DNA of 64,000 nucleotides from Erodium maritimum (GCA_963921825.1 OY997592.1:57432336-57496335); one strand, 5' to 3'; counted from the first letter of the stretch, positions 12,121 to 28,161 are shown. Made by a program: numbers and translations. The notes: a model not told the origin generated them from the sequence alone.

Positions 12121-12865
12121 GTTGACCAATTTTTCTCCAACTAGTTGACCACCTCGATCGAGCACCTACTACCGTCAGATGATTCCTATTTTGCATATGC
12201 ATAGTATGTACAACATTATGTACCACATAGACGGTTTTGATTACTTAATTTACGATGCAACATTACTCATATTTAAGAAATTTTGTATCTTTACCCTTGA
12301 TGTACATCTTACTATTTTGATCTTATTATCAACCGTTTCTCAAACGGATTAAACATTTTTTTAGTAATTACTTGCATTCATTAATTATTTTAGGACGACA
12401 CTAAGCTAATTAATATATAATTTTTTTAATTAAGTGCACCATAAATAATTAAGGAGTGGGTGAGAGAGGCGAGAGATGTGTCACTACAAGGGAAAGTTTC
12501 ATTCCCGACACTGCTGAAATGGGTGTCACCATATTTAAGATATTGGTGGAATTGGATTTAGTCGTTGTTGAGTATTCATCGAAACGAAACCCGCCATTGA
12601 GAAATTTGTGTATCCTTGTCTCAGTGTTATATAAATATAAACTATATAGCGCACAAGATAAAATTAACTTGCAACAAATAATTAGTAGACAGTAGCTACG
12701 TTCATACCAAAAGTCACAAAAACTCTTCATTTAATTTAATTATGTCAAACCATTTGTGTAATAAGTAGTGATATATATAAGAATTAAAACAAAAGAAACT
12801 AAAGAGAAACTAAAAAATTGTATATATATTTTCTAAACAACCATACATCACAAAGATTCAACATC
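12121..12865. other. CACTA-1 interior, no gene recognised
   Basis: Between the subterminal array and the tRNA-like stretch I see only AT-rich non-coding sequence. The overlapping short frames at 12449-12730 have no recognisable motif and are on opposite strands of the same bases. Confidence 0.55.
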
Positions 12866-12905
12866 TGAGTTGGTAAGGGCTTACCACTTTGACCATGAGG
12901 TCTTG
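12866..12905 (+). repeat. tRNA-like (SINE-type) A-box half, left of solo LTR 2
   Basis: tctgagttggtaagg resembles a Pol III A box of a tRNA-derived SINE. It ends in tcttg, the TSD of the LTR insertion. The matching B-box half lies immediately beyond the LTR, at 15862. Confidence 0.5.
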
Positions 12906-15861
12906 TGTGAAGACCGCCTCGGTAAAAAGATTTAATTTATTTAATTTTGTTCGATCGGAACATCGAGGTTGAAAATCAGGTCGGTTTTTGGTAACGCTGT
13001 GGTGGGAAAACGTATAGAAGTTTGAGAGCTTTTGCAAAAAAAAAGAAGGAAAAACAAAAAAAGGGAAAGAATTGGACCGGGCTGGACCAGCCCCGACCTA
13101 CAGATCCGGCCCGAGCCAGGCCCGCCCCGATCTCCTCTCGCTTGGGCCGTGAGAACCAAGCCCGCTTGAGGCCCGTTTAAGCTCAGGCCCGTGCTATATA
13201 AGGGCGTTTTAGGGTTCAGAGACACATTCCTCGCCCTCTTCTCTCAGACCCCTCCCCTCTCTCCCTTTTCTTCTTCGAACCTCTCGCCGCCGCCCTCACG
13301 ATCCCCTCTCTCCCGAGTCTCTCTCTCTCCCTTCTCTCACGCCACCGTCTCCCTCTCCTCCTCTCCGTTCATCCAAGCTCATCGGCCATGTCCTCGCCTC
13401 AGAGCTACTTCCCTTCTTCTTCTTCTTCTTCTTCTTCTTCTTCTTCTTCTTCTTCTTCTTCTTCTTCTTCTTCTTCTTCTTCTTCTTCTTCTTCTTCTTC
13501 TTCTTCTTCTTCTTCTTCTCCTCCTCCTCCTCCTCCAACGCCTTCTTCTCCCGCGCGTAGCCGAGCTCCCGTCGTCGCCCCGTCACCGGGAAGAGAAATC
13601 CGAGCTGGTGAGCCTCGCTGCGTTTCCAGATCTGAAGCGAGAGAACGCGCTACTCTGGCCACTGTGGTTGTCGAGTCTTCGCCGGTCTCGCCCAGATCTG
13701 AAGCGAGACGAGCTCGCCGTGCTCCGCCGTCGCCCGCCGCCGTTCTTCTCCCCTACGGTGAGCGTCGCAACCACCGTGAGGCCTCAGCCGGTAACGTCAC
13801 CGCCGTTGGTCGATCGGATTGAAAAACCGAGCCTTTTCACCCTTTCCTTCTTCTTTTTGTTTCCCGTGCACTGTTTGGATATGTTCGTTTTGGAAACAAA
13901 AAATTAAAGAAATTAACAGAAAAAAATTTAAAACAAAAATTGTTTTAGATTAAAAAGGATTTAAAACCAGATTTAAATCAAAAGGAACTTAATTGGACCG
14001 TTGAACAAATCCGAGAAATTTTGGGACTATTGAACGAACCGAGGAACATTAGAACCACCAGACTGTTATTTTGGACTTAGAACGGAATTAAAAGCGGAAC
14101 GCTGATTTGGACACCTTGGGGACCGTGCCCCGAAACACGTGCCTCAGGATCCGTGCATTGGGAATCGTGCCTCGGAACCCGTACATTGGAAACCCTGCCT
14201 CGGAATCCGTGCCTTGGGAACCGTGCCTTGGGAAACGTGTACCGGGTTCTGTGCTCGGGGCTCGGGTGCTCGAACCCGATTCGTCGTAAAATCCCTCTTT
14301 TGGCCCGTTCGAGTTTAAAAAGGCAACTGTTGATTTTAAATTGAACTGTACGTAACTTTTAAATTAACGTTGGAACCGTTATTAATTATTACTTTCCGTG
14401 TTAATTTAGAGTCCGGCTTCGATCGTGAGGAAGACCGGAGGTAGCGAGCCACGACGTCAGCAGCTAGGAGACGTAGTCTTCTGTTCTTCTTGAGGTAGGG
14501 AACGTAGCGGATACCGGTTCGATTGTGGAAAGTTACTAATGTGCCTATAGTCGTTATTACTTAATTTGAACTGTTAGAACTGCTTGATTAGGATGTGAGG
14601 AACGAGTGAATCGAGGGATAGCTTACGTGACATGTCGAGCCGTAAGTTTGGGTTTGTTGTGCTGATAGGAATGCATGTGGGCCATGTCGAGCCCTTAGGT
14701 TTGTGTGCTGATTGTGATGCTATGATCGTGATTGAGATGCATGATTGTAATTTAGGTATGTTAGATCGAGAAGCATGTTGTAGTATTACTCGGTGTAGTG
14801 TATTGTGGTTATTCTTGGGCAAGTGTGCCATGCGTGTTATGACGTGAATCATTGCTTGTGAAATGGTCGGGTGGTTGATAGACCGACATGACTGGTTGTG
14901 GTAAGATTGTTGGGCTTGGTAAGCCGTGTTTCAATTATGGCATTGCGATGCGTGTTATTATCTTGATGTGTGTTCCAAGAGGAGTTGTATTACGGTATGG
15001 TACCTATGGCCGAGGGGGTACACCGGTGTAGGGTAGTACCTAGGCCGACGGTGTGGTCCCACGTATGCGCGGTCCCTCGGGTAGTGGTTCCGGTACGATG
15101 CCTACATCGAGGGGGTTTTGTGTTGACACTTGGTGTCGTGTTTTGGCTCTGGGAGTCGTGCACCGAAGGAGTGCTGGGAAGATGTCTAGACCGATGGAGA
15201 TTCCGGTGTGACGTATTGTGATTGTGCCCCGAGTGTTTTCCGGGAAGATATCTAGGCAGATGTTGTGTGTTCCGGTGTGATATGATAGAGTCGGGCTGTG
15301 GACAGTCGGCGGAGTAAGGGACTGCTGTACGAGACGTGTTTGTGATTTTACTGTTTACTTGTGCTTGATGACCTATTAAGTGATGTGGTTACATTTTGTG
15401 TTTGATCGTTTGAGAATATTAGTGGTTTGTGGTCTGGTCTTGAGTTGAGGATTGTGGTTACGAGTTCCGTTGGAAATTAGTTGTGTGCCGTACTAGTATG
15501 CCCTAATTGGACGGTTAACCGTGGTGGTGAGCGCTTGCTTATAACCTTAACTACTTTTCATACTGAGCGAAAGCTCACCCCCCTTTATCTTGTTGTTTTT
15601 CAGGTCCTGAGCGGGTTGTGCACTAGCTAGATGCTCGACGCTTGGGAGCTTGCGAGGGTCCTAGTCTAGTAGGTCTAGAGACGTGAAGTTGTTTTTGAAC
15701 TAAACTTTGTGTATCGGTTTTATGAGTTGTTGACTTTTCCGTTCAATTTATTATTATTATTATAAGTTGAGTTTTACTTATTTTAATTATCCGTTCAATT
15801 AATTATTTTAAGTTCAAGTTCACGTCTCGAGTCCGGTCAAAACCGGATTTGGGGCGTGACA
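12906..15861 (+). mobile_element. Solo LTR, copy 2 (gypsy-like), inserted in CACTA-1
   Basis: A 2956 bp unit starting TGTGAAGACCGCCTCGG and ending GGATTTGGGGCGTGACA, with a perfect 5 bp TSD tcttg at 12901-12905 and 15862-15866. It has the same family ends and internal landmarks as the copies at 4096-6737 and 28162-30742: a GC-rich leader with a TATA-like box (gctatataaggg, about 13193), the gaccggaggta block (14432), the TGAGC-GAAA-GCTCA hairpin (15564-15577) and the cacgtctcgagtccggtc end block. It holds no gag or pol. Long frames near 13191-13907 are microsatellite translations, not genes. Confidence 0.84.
13413..13536. repeat. (TTC)n then (CCT)n microsatellite in solo LTR 2
   Basis: About 35 uninterrupted TTC triplets (13413-13519) followed by about six CCT triplets, in the transcribed leader region downstream of the LTR's TATA-like box. 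It produces spurious poly-Leu, poly-Ser, poly-Glu and poly-Lys frames. Confidence 0.97.
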
Positions 15862-16060
15862 TCTTGGGTTCGAGTCACGCAAGGCACATAAGTGCCATTT
15901 ACTCCTCTTGAGTGATCGGGCTTCGACGCGGGCTTGGGTTGTCGGGGCTTCAACGTGGGTCGGGGTTCCAGGACGTGGCCGGGTCCGGCGGGATTGTGCT
16001 CCAGAACGGGTCGGGCCTAGGCACATTTTTTTAATTTTTTTTAATCTGATATTAAACTTG
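15862..16060 (+). repeat. tRNA-like (SINE-type) B-box half and body, right of solo LTR 2
   Basis: Directly after the TSD, ggttcgagtca matches a Pol III B box. Rejoined to 12905, A and B boxes are about 40 bp apart, as in tRNAs. A GC-rich body follows to a T/A-rich tail (cacatttttttaattt, about 16022-16040), as in tRNA-derived SINEs. I have no second copy in the window to confirm a family. Confidence 0.45.
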
Positions 16061-16245
16061 GGTGACGGATCTATCAGATTGTATCCGTCAAACAAGCTAT
16101 AACTTGGGTGACAGATATCTTGATCAGTTGGTCAAAATCTTGGTCGGAGGATCTTGGCCGACGGATACATCCGTCAGCCAAGAACCTAGCCGACGGATAT
16201 GTTAACCTAGGTGACGGATCCAATCCGTCAGCCAAGTAGTTATCA
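16055..16245. repeat. CACTA-1 right subterminal repeats
   Basis: Repeats of gtgacggatc, atccgtcagccaag and ggccgacggat match the left-end array and lead into the 3' terminus. Confidence 0.85.
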
Positions 16246-16254
16246 GCAGTAGTG

Positions 16255-17660
16255 AGTATCCTTTGTACTTCCATCTCACATTATGACGTGTGTGGGTCAA
16301 GATGACACAAAGAATTTACTCTCCAAGAGAGTTCATGACTTAGTTCAGGAGGCTTATTCTTATCACCTAAAGGTGGAAATGTTGTCTCATCAAAATGACA
16401 ATCTCCAAACCTTACATGAATCATGTCACCCGTTAAGGGCTCCAGATACCTAATAATCGATGTTGAATCAAAAACAACATAAACCCCCAATCGTCGTTGA
16501 GGTCCTATTTTTGTGCATTTAGGAGATGCAATAGGCACTTGCACAGCACAACCAGAGGTTCTCAAATGGGATATATCAGGTTCATGACCACATGCAAGTT
16601 GCAAAGGATAATATCGATGATATGCAGTAAGCCTCAACCAAATCAAAAATGATGCATGTAATACAGTATGTCCCCATTCATAAACATGTAATTGTGATTA
16701 CATTAATAATATACGAGTAATTACTTGTATTCGTTTAATAAATGATTATACTAAACCATTTTGGGTATGGACATGTGCAACAGAATGTTCAACATCAATC
16801 CTTGAAGACATGCAATAATCATCAAACGCCCTCAACGTGAATTCACCGTCGTTATCAAGACGAATAGACTTAATGGGATGATTAGGGAAATGTGCACTCA
16901 AATTAATGATTTGTGCCAATAATTTTGCGAATGCAACATTTCGCGTAGACATCAAACAAAAATGAGACCATCTGCTTGATGTGTCTATTAGAACCATAAA
17001 ATAATTGAATGATCCGCTAGCTGGACGTATATGCCCACATATATATCTCTGAATCCTTTACAAGAATGACATGGATTCAATATTAACCTTTGTTTGAGAT
17101 GGTCAGACCATTAATTTACCTTGAAAACAAGCGGTACATGATATCTCATTGGACATTAAGATCTTCTGACCCTTTAACGAATGTCCACACATGAGTTCTC
17201 AATAATCCTACACATCATGGTCAATCCCAGATGACCAAGACGATTGTGCCAAAGCATAAAAAAAACATTTGGATTAATGAACTTATGGTTCATTTTTGCA
17301 TAGGTTTCAACTGTTGTTATGGTTGTGTAATACAACCCTGATGATATAACAAAAAATCTCTCTAGTACCCGCTTTTCACCACGATCACCATAGGTGATAC
17401 AAGGAAACTCGGTCTTATTTTCTCTAGTGGTCTCAACATGATATCCATTACCACGGATATCCTTAAAGCTAAGTAGATTTCTCTTGGATCTACTAGCCTA
17501 CAAGGCATTATGGATACGCACTCACGTTCCATTATTCAATAGCAAGGTGGCTCCCCTAGAGCATTCTATCAGGTTTGTAGTACCCGAGATAGTATTAACA
17601 CTTTCTTTGACTAACTTTAAGCGATAAAAATATTTCTTGTTCTTTAAGATTGTGTGCGTC
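16255..17660 (-). pseudogene. Copia integrase and upstream pol, decayed (reverse element, 5' part)
   Basis: Minus-strand reading: integrase core MVLIDTSSRWSHFCLMSTRN, SIRLDNDGEFTLRAFDDYC and HVHTQNGL (16746-16997), then the C-terminal domain LQLACGHEPDISHLRTSGCA, PQRRLGVYVVFDS and IRYLEPLTGD (16281-16646). Upstream (17040-17660) GAG-pre-integrase and protease remnants are barely readable. Stops and a frameshift split the blocks. It continues across the CACTA insertion at 11632. Confidence 0.85.
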
Positions 17661-19204
17661 GACGCCTAATCCACAATACAAATACATATCCATTGCAAGT
17701 AAATAATCCACTATCGAGCTCCATATCCTTTCACAAAGAAAAGCATTATATTAGTTTGCACAACTTGATAGGATTGTACAAAAACATCACACATATATCA
17801 CATTGTTCAAAAAAAAAAAGATGTATTGGTAAGAACAAACTCATGCCACAATCTCATCACATGTAATATTCTCATCCAGCCTAAGAGCTGAACATGGTTC
17901 GAAGCCATAATATGTCAAAGTATTTCAATATGAACACACCGACATTCATCATACCCGTTTTCAAGTCGTTGGTATGTAGTACTTGGAACTTTTGGTCCAA
18001 AGTATGTAGATCACTGGTATTATGTATTTGGAACTTTTGTTCCAACATACATCAGTTCGCTGGTGTTTAGAACTTCTAGTCTAACATACCATCATATTTG
18101 TAAACTTCAGGCCACAAATATGCGACCTCATAAATTTATTCACAAAACGACCATGCGACGAACAAACCCATGGAGTAGCCAAACTACTCATATAATTGTA
18201 TCTAAATTTTCAAGCTTCAAGCCTTAAACTAAGGTGCATGTTATAAGCAAGTGGTTTGCATCTTGAAACTTCTAGCCCAAAATATCATGATATTTGTAAG
18301 CTTCGGGTTACAAATACATATAACCGCACAAACGAGCGAACTCACGGGGTAAAATAATCATAAACTTGTAAATATAAACATAACCGCACATCGAGCGAAC
18401 TCGTGGGGTAGCCATAATAAATGCATAAATTAAATATACATATATAACCGCACAAATGAGCGAACAAACGTGGTTTAATATATAAATACAAAAATTAAAT
18501 ATATATGTATAACCGCTCAACGAGAAAGCTCGAGGGTAGACGAATAAAATGTAAATAATTGCATAGAAATCTTTTAGGCTTCAGGCCTTGGACACAAGTT
18601 ACAGGCTTCGGGACTATGGTTTCGCCTTGTGACCTTAATAGAAGTTACAAGCTTCAGGTGCATGGTCTGTATTCCGCCTTTAAGGACATTTTATAGGCTT
18701 TAGGCATGTGGTACGTCAATCAGTCATAAATACAAGTATCAAGCTTCAGGCTTGTGATTTTTCATTTGGCCGTAATATCAATATCGGGCTTTGACCATGT
18801 GAATTTTCATTTGGCCGATGAAGCACATATCAAGCTTCGGCATGCATTTTTCGTTGGGCTATTAAGGTACATATCAAGCATCGACCTGTAATTTTTCATT
18901 TGGAGCTTCTGGCCTCAAAAGATTTAGTTTCGATACAAGATCTCTTCACAAATAACGTTAGTAAAACAAAAATGTATAAACGAAACTTAATACATAACAA
19001 GATTTCGATATGCCACATTTTCTTATGTGAAAGATCCAAAATATTATTGGCGATCACATAGCATACTTAATAAATAACAGATATAAATAAACATGAAACA
19101 TAAATAAATTTTATGGATATCGTTAATAAATAATGTCAACGAAACGAATTGATGTTAATATAAACTTTGATACCTGGATAGCAGAGCAAGTCGTACTGAT
19201 AACG
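17661..19204 (-). other. Gag/leader region of the reverse copia, no readable gag
   Basis: No gag or zinc-knuckle frame is recognisable. The region carries repeated words (see the repeat at 18110-18910) and ends at the leader beside the right LTR. Confidence 0.55.
18110..18910. repeat. Two interleaved tandem arrays in the copia leader
   Basis: At 18310-18540 the unit cataaccgcacaaacgagcg...actcacggggta repeats about four times at 55-70 bp spacing. From 18565 to 18910 a unit around caagcttcaggcttgtg and tttttcatttggcc repeats about six times. Both are degenerate. Confidence 0.65.
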
Positions 19205-19446
19205 TATTGTAAATTATGCAAAGAAAAAAAAGTAGAATTGAACCACAAATTATGAAACGATAGCAAGAATAGAAGAGAAGAGTTGAAACTTTCTTTCCCA
19301 TATTCAGTACATTTTTACACGGAAGGGGCGCTATTTATAGTAAAAGAGGAGGACATAATCCATAAGACATGCCGCATAAATTACACTTAAAATGATATAT
19401 AGGGTCTCACCATTTATAATGGTGGGTGACCCCCATATTTACAATA
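19205..19446 (-). repeat. 5' LTR (right) of the reverse copia element
   Basis: 242 bp partner of 9132-9379. Its terminal TG and CA have both mutated (TA...TA), and the flank is ctttg. Confidence 0.86.
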
Positions 19447-19800
19447 CTTTGTTAGTTTTATATGCTTCTCTCTTTTTTCGAAAATATGGCTACTCTTTTT
19501 TTTTGAAATAGAAGTATGGTGATTTTAACTTGTATACTTATCATTCTCCAAACAAATATTTCGATTTATCCAGAATAATAAGGTTAGTTAGCATAACAGA
19601 TTTATCCGAACAAGAGAAGATAAAAAGAGAAACAAATGACACACTAAAATTAGAATGTTCAACGTTCACAATCAGTCAAGATCCAACAAAACATATCTTT
19701 ATTTATATAATATAATAATTATCTGATGGTGCATAAATGTACCTATAATATGTCTATATAAAGATGTAAAGAATGAGTAGTAGATGCACCAAAACAAACC
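19447..19800 (+). promoter_or_regulatory. Upstream region of the beta-glucosidase gene with a TATA box
   Basis: These 354 bp separate the copia LTR from the start codon. A TATA box (tatataaa, 19755-19762) lies 39 bp before the ATG, implying a very short 5' leader. Upstream is AT-rich, with no other element I can name. The copia LTR just upstream could supply or disturb regulatory sites (inference). Confidence 0.6.
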
Positions 19801-24162
<4,362 letters not shown>

Positions 24163-24864
24163 ACACTACTTGTATCATAGACATATTTAGTGTTGGACTT
24201 GTACCCTGTCATGATTAAAACACTTCCAAATTAGTGATGGGAGAGAAATAAATATAATAATTTTCATTTCTTTCGAGGCTTTATATATTCTAGAGTTGTG
24301 TTGATTGTGGTTGGCTTGTGTATGAGTTAGAAAGTTGGCTTTATATATTAAACCCCTTTTGACTAAAAAGCACAATATTATTAATTTAGTATTCAACTAC
24401 ATAAATATGTGTTAGAGAACCAACTCCCTGATCACGAGAAAAGATCAAACACAGTTAACAACGTTCGTAGTTTTTTGAGATATTAGAACTGTTATAGACG
24501 ATATTAATGTGCCATATACACATAAAGGAAGGGTGGAGGGTGAGAAGATGATACTAAAAGTCTTGCTCCTAATCTCGAGCTAGGACTCATCAGTAGTAGG
24601 AGGTAAGACTTTCACCAGGGACTCTTCTTAGAGCCAATCCCTGAAGCCTCGGTGACCTATCATTCCTCCTGACAAGGTTGTTTGCCATCTCTTGCTTAAT
24701 TATCCCGGGGAGCATCAACAACTCCTAACATTGTGGATGATATGTAATCGTCTAGTTTTCTTGGCTGATTGTTGTTAAATCAAACCATCTAAATTTTGTG
24801 ATCTACTACCCATTGCACCACATGTTGACCGTGTCTTTTGTAATAATATCTAGTCGACACACCC
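24163..24864. other. 3' flank of BGLU-A; no gene seen
   Basis: The first 100-250 bp should be 3' untranslated region (aataaata at 24247). From about 24400 the sequence has no recognisable element. A copia LTR starts at 24865. Confidence 0.55.
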
Positions 24865-25634
24865 TGTTGGAAAATGGTTCCAAATGGAGCTTTGTGGTTT
24901 TTTTTTTATGAAAGTCTCACATCGGGAGAGTAGGACTTGTTGGTGTGTTTTTATAAGTCTCCCTCTCCATCATTATTCAAGATATGTTAGTGGGTTCTAT
25001 GGAGATTGGGTCGGACCGGGCCTTGCATACTATCGCCTTCATCTGTCCGGGCCGAACTCGGGTGGAGCCCCTACTGGACAATCAATTTTTTTATTTTATT
25101 TTGAAGACTTATTCAAACTTTTCAAACCGTTTTGAAAAAAGTAGTAACGGAAAATTTGATATTAAGTGGGTTTCGTTATTCTCTTGATTGGCTGAAACGG
25201 AAAATCTAACACTTAATTATGGTTTTACCTTTCTACCCATTCGATTGTCAGCCTATAAATACTTGGCTCTGGCTCCTTTGTTTCTCATGTATTTCATAAG
25301 CTCAGAGCCAAAGTTATACTGCTGATATTTCAAAGTTCTTCTCCTATATTTTTGCCACACCCGTTTTGGTACTGTCCTGCTGATTCCACATCTAGTAGAG
25401 TGAGTGGGCGCACTGCTAGGTAGAGCTGTGTAACCTTGGGGAGAAACTATTGTTGATCGCCATCACTGTTGCGCCATAATTTTCTTTCAAGTACATGGTC
25501 GAGATTGCCATGCCACAACTATTTTATGTTCTCTGTTTTACACGTCATCCCGATTGGTCGTTCCTTTTATCCTTTGTGTAGTTAATTCATTTATATTTTG
25601 AAATTCGTTACAGTTCTGCATTATTAGTCCAACA
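24865..25634 (+). mobile_element. 5' LTR of a decayed copia element
   Basis: 770 bp from TGTTGGAAAATGG to TTAGTCCAACA (TG...CA ends, near-inverted tgttgga/tccaaca). It contains aaagtctcacatcggga, common in plant copia LTRs, and a TATA-like cctataaatact (about 25253). Its partner LTR is absent. The gag of the element starts about 60 bp downstream. Confidence 0.75.
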
Positions 25635-25656
25635 ATTTGAAAGCAAAACTTGATTT

Positions 25657-28071
25657 AATATATCATGAACTGTAATGACGAACATGAACATGAATATGAA
25701 CATGCATGCCAACCTGAATTCTATGCCTGCTATTGCTTATCGTACTCTTAATAACTTTTCCCGAGCTGAACCTCTCGACGGTTCTAATTATCGCTGATGG
25801 TTTTAGAAATTAATAATGTTTTTCGAACAAATAGATATTGACTATGTGCTGCCGAATTATCCCTCTGTGCCTATTTCTGCTATTGTTAGTGCTACTCCCT
25901 TAGTTTCCTCCATTGTTAGGGACAATGAGGCTAAACTCAATAAATTCACTAAGATAGTAAAATTGCTCGGTGCCATATTCTTAATGTTGTCACCAACACC
26001 CTCTTTGATCTGCTTTGTGTTCACAAGTCTACCAAATTTATTTGGGAGACTTTGGAGAATAAGTATGGGGCTGACGACATTGGGGAAAAAGAAGTACACC
26101 GTGGGAAAGTGGCTAGATTTTCAGATGATTGACAACAATCTATCATGGATCCGTTCCACGTTTACGAGGACCTGTCCGTCGCCGTTGTCAACGAGCGGAT
26201 GGAGATGAACGAGGTGTTCCTCGCTCATGTGTCGTTGAAGAAGTTTTCACCATCGTAGAAGGACTACCCTAATCACCTCAAACAAAAAGAGAAGGATCTA
26301 ACCCTTCAAGACCTCGTTAGTCATATGAAGATCGAGGAGGCGAACCGTTTGAAGGACGATTTGAGTTCCTTCCCGCCACCTTTACCGCCTCCAACGGTAA
26401 AGGCCAACATCGTGGAGTCTAGTGGGTCATCTCGACAGACCAAGTTCAAACCGAAGCCCGAGACCAAGGAAGCTCCCAAGCGAAGACCTCCAAACAACCG
26501 CAACAAATTTGTGAAGCCCTCCACTGCTATTCAGAAACCGAAGTAGAACCTGTTGTGCTATGTTTGCGGTCAAGCTGGACACAAGGCCTATTAGTGCACA
26601 AAATGTGAAGACTTCAAGAAGAATGATGCAAGGGCCTATACTGCTGAAGATGACGACATCATAGCTGTCGTAGTGGTAGAAGACATGTTGGTTCATAACA
26701 CTGTTTACTGGTGTTGGATTCCACATCCACCCGTCATCTCTACAATTCCAAGGAATTGTTCTACGAGTTTGAGACAATTGCACCTGGTGAAGTTGTTCAT
26801 ATGGGAGATGACTTCATTGCAACGATTATTGGAAGCGGGAAGATTATGTTGAAGCTGACATCCGGGAAAAATCTTGTTCTTAGTAATTCCCTGTGTGTTC
26901 CCACTCAACGACGCAACCTTGTCTCTGGACCTCTCTTGATGAAAGTTGGACTGAAGACTGTAATCGATATTGACACTATTGTATACACAAAGAATGAGGA
27001 ATTTGTGGGGAAGGGGTATTACTGTGATAGTCTTTTCCTTTTTGAATGTTGATCATGTTGTTAAGAATAATAAGATTTCCGCTTCTGCTTATATCGTTGA
27101 GTCTATTGATTTGTGGCATGGTAGATTAGGACATGTGAATGTTTCCTCAATTAAACAACTAAGAAACATATCTAACTTACCCACGTTATCTACCTCTGAA
27201 CTCTCGAAGTGTGAAGTTTGCGTAGAGACTGAATTTTCTATAAATAAAAAAACTTACAAACCCATCTCAATAAGACACACGAACTTCTTGAATTAATCCA
27301 CACCGATCTTGTGGATTTCAAGAATACTATGAGAAAGGGAAGCAAATATAATATGTTACCTTCAACGATGATTGCTCTAGGTTCACGAGAGTTTATCTTG
27401 TTACCACAAAGTATGAAGCTGAAGAGATGTTCATCAAGTATAAGAATGAGGTAGAAAACCAACACGGGAGGAAGATCAAGAGAGTTAGATCCGATAAAGG
27501 AGGAGAGTATGACTCAAACTTCTTAAAAGATTTTTGTGAATCGAATGGTATCATTCATGAAATCAGTGCGCCATACATGCCTCAACAAAATGAAGTCGCT
27601 TAACGTAAGAACTGAACGCTGAAGAATATGATGAATGTGATGCTTCTAAGTTCAGGCCATCCTAATGAGATGTGGGGGGAAGCAGTCTTATCTGCTTGCC
27701 ATATACTTAAACGTGTTCCACACAAGAAGCTTGATAAGAATCTTTACGAGCTATGGAAGGGTTACGCTCCTAACCTTAGGTTTCTATGAGTGTGGGGGGA
27801 TTTGGTGAAAGTAGGCCTAACTGACCCTAAGAGAACCAATATCGGATCCAAGATCTATGATTGCATATTCATAGGCTATGCTCAGAACAACGTGGTGTAT
27901 CGCTTTATGTCTCTAGGTGGCCGCTCAATTTTTGAGGCTAGAGATGTAGAGTTCTTCGAACACATCTTTCCGATGTAGAGGAACATCGTTGCAGATCCGG
28001 TTAAACCCACTATTCCCTTTCCTTCGCTTCATGATAGGTGGGTTGTCGAAATCTCTACTTCGCGTGGTCAT
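25657..28071 (+). pseudogene. Copia gag, protease and integrase, decayed; RT missing
   Basis: Across shifting frames: gag LEPLDGSNY-like AEPLDGSNYR and MFFEQIDIDYVLPNYPS (25810), KKKYTVGKWLDFQMID (26090), HLKQKEKDLTLQDLVSHMKI (26275), the zinc knuckle CYVCGQAGHKAY-stop-C (26560-26600), the protease LDSTSTRHL (26712), GAG-pre-integrase LWHGRLGHVNVSSIKQL (27112), integrase core pieces (VRSDKGGEYDSNFL at 27485, APYMPQQNEV at 27568) and the C-terminal YDCIFIGYAQNNVVYRF (27855). At least six stops or frameshifts. The protein ends at 28071 where a copia-1 LTR fragment begins, so RT and RNase H are gone. Confidence 0.85.
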
Positions 28072-28161
28072 TGTTAGTCTTAGTGGTCGTAGTTCAATTG
28101 TAAACATCTAAATGTATATATCATCATTAGCAATAACATTAAAGCGACTTTATATTACTCA
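28072..28161 (+). mobile_element. Copia-1 LTR fragment, left piece
   Basis: Starts TGTTAGTCTTAGTGG and matches the beginning of the copia-1 LTR at 37357 and 44130 up to tatattactca. It is split here by solo LTR 3 and resumes at 30743. Confidence 0.85.

Larger units (their letters stand above)
11633..16254. mobile_element. Non-autonomous CACTA element (CACTA-1) with a nested solo LTR
   Basis: It starts CACTACTGCAGAAATCCAC and ends with cagcagtagtg, the inverted CACTACTG terminus, with the 3 bp TSD agt at 11630-11632 and 16255-16257, as expected for CACTA (En/Spm) elements. Both ends carry dense subterminal repeats. No transposase domain is seen inside. Of its 4622 bp, 2956 are the later solo LTR insertion (12906-15861), so the original element was about 1.66 kb. 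It sits in the reverse copia element. Confidence 0.88.
9132..19446 (-). mobile_element. Ty1/copia retrotransposon, reverse orientation, split by a CACTA element
   Basis: Two short related LTRs bracket the element: 9132-9379 (tgttgtaaattatgc...atatttacaaca) and 19205-19446 (tattgtaaattatgc...atatttacaata). Flanks are gtttg (9127-9131) and ctttg (19447-19451), a 4/5 TSD. The polypurine tract lies next to the left LTR (minus-strand tccaagggaaaa), so the left LTR is the 3' LTR and the element reads right to left. A cgttatcagtacgac stretch next to the right LTR is the probable leader/primer region. Pol is in two blocks (16255-17660 integrase, then 9545-11632 RT and RNase H), separated by the CACTA insertion. 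Without that insertion the element would be about 5.7 kb. Its right end is only 354 bp upstream of the beta-glucosidase start codon. Confidence 0.88.

Noticed and set aside
13191..13907. 238-codon Leu-rich open frame, and overlapping Ser-, Glu- and Lys-rich frames
   Set aside because: All are readings of the (TTC)n/(CCT)n microsatellite in the solo LTR; no protein motif on either side.
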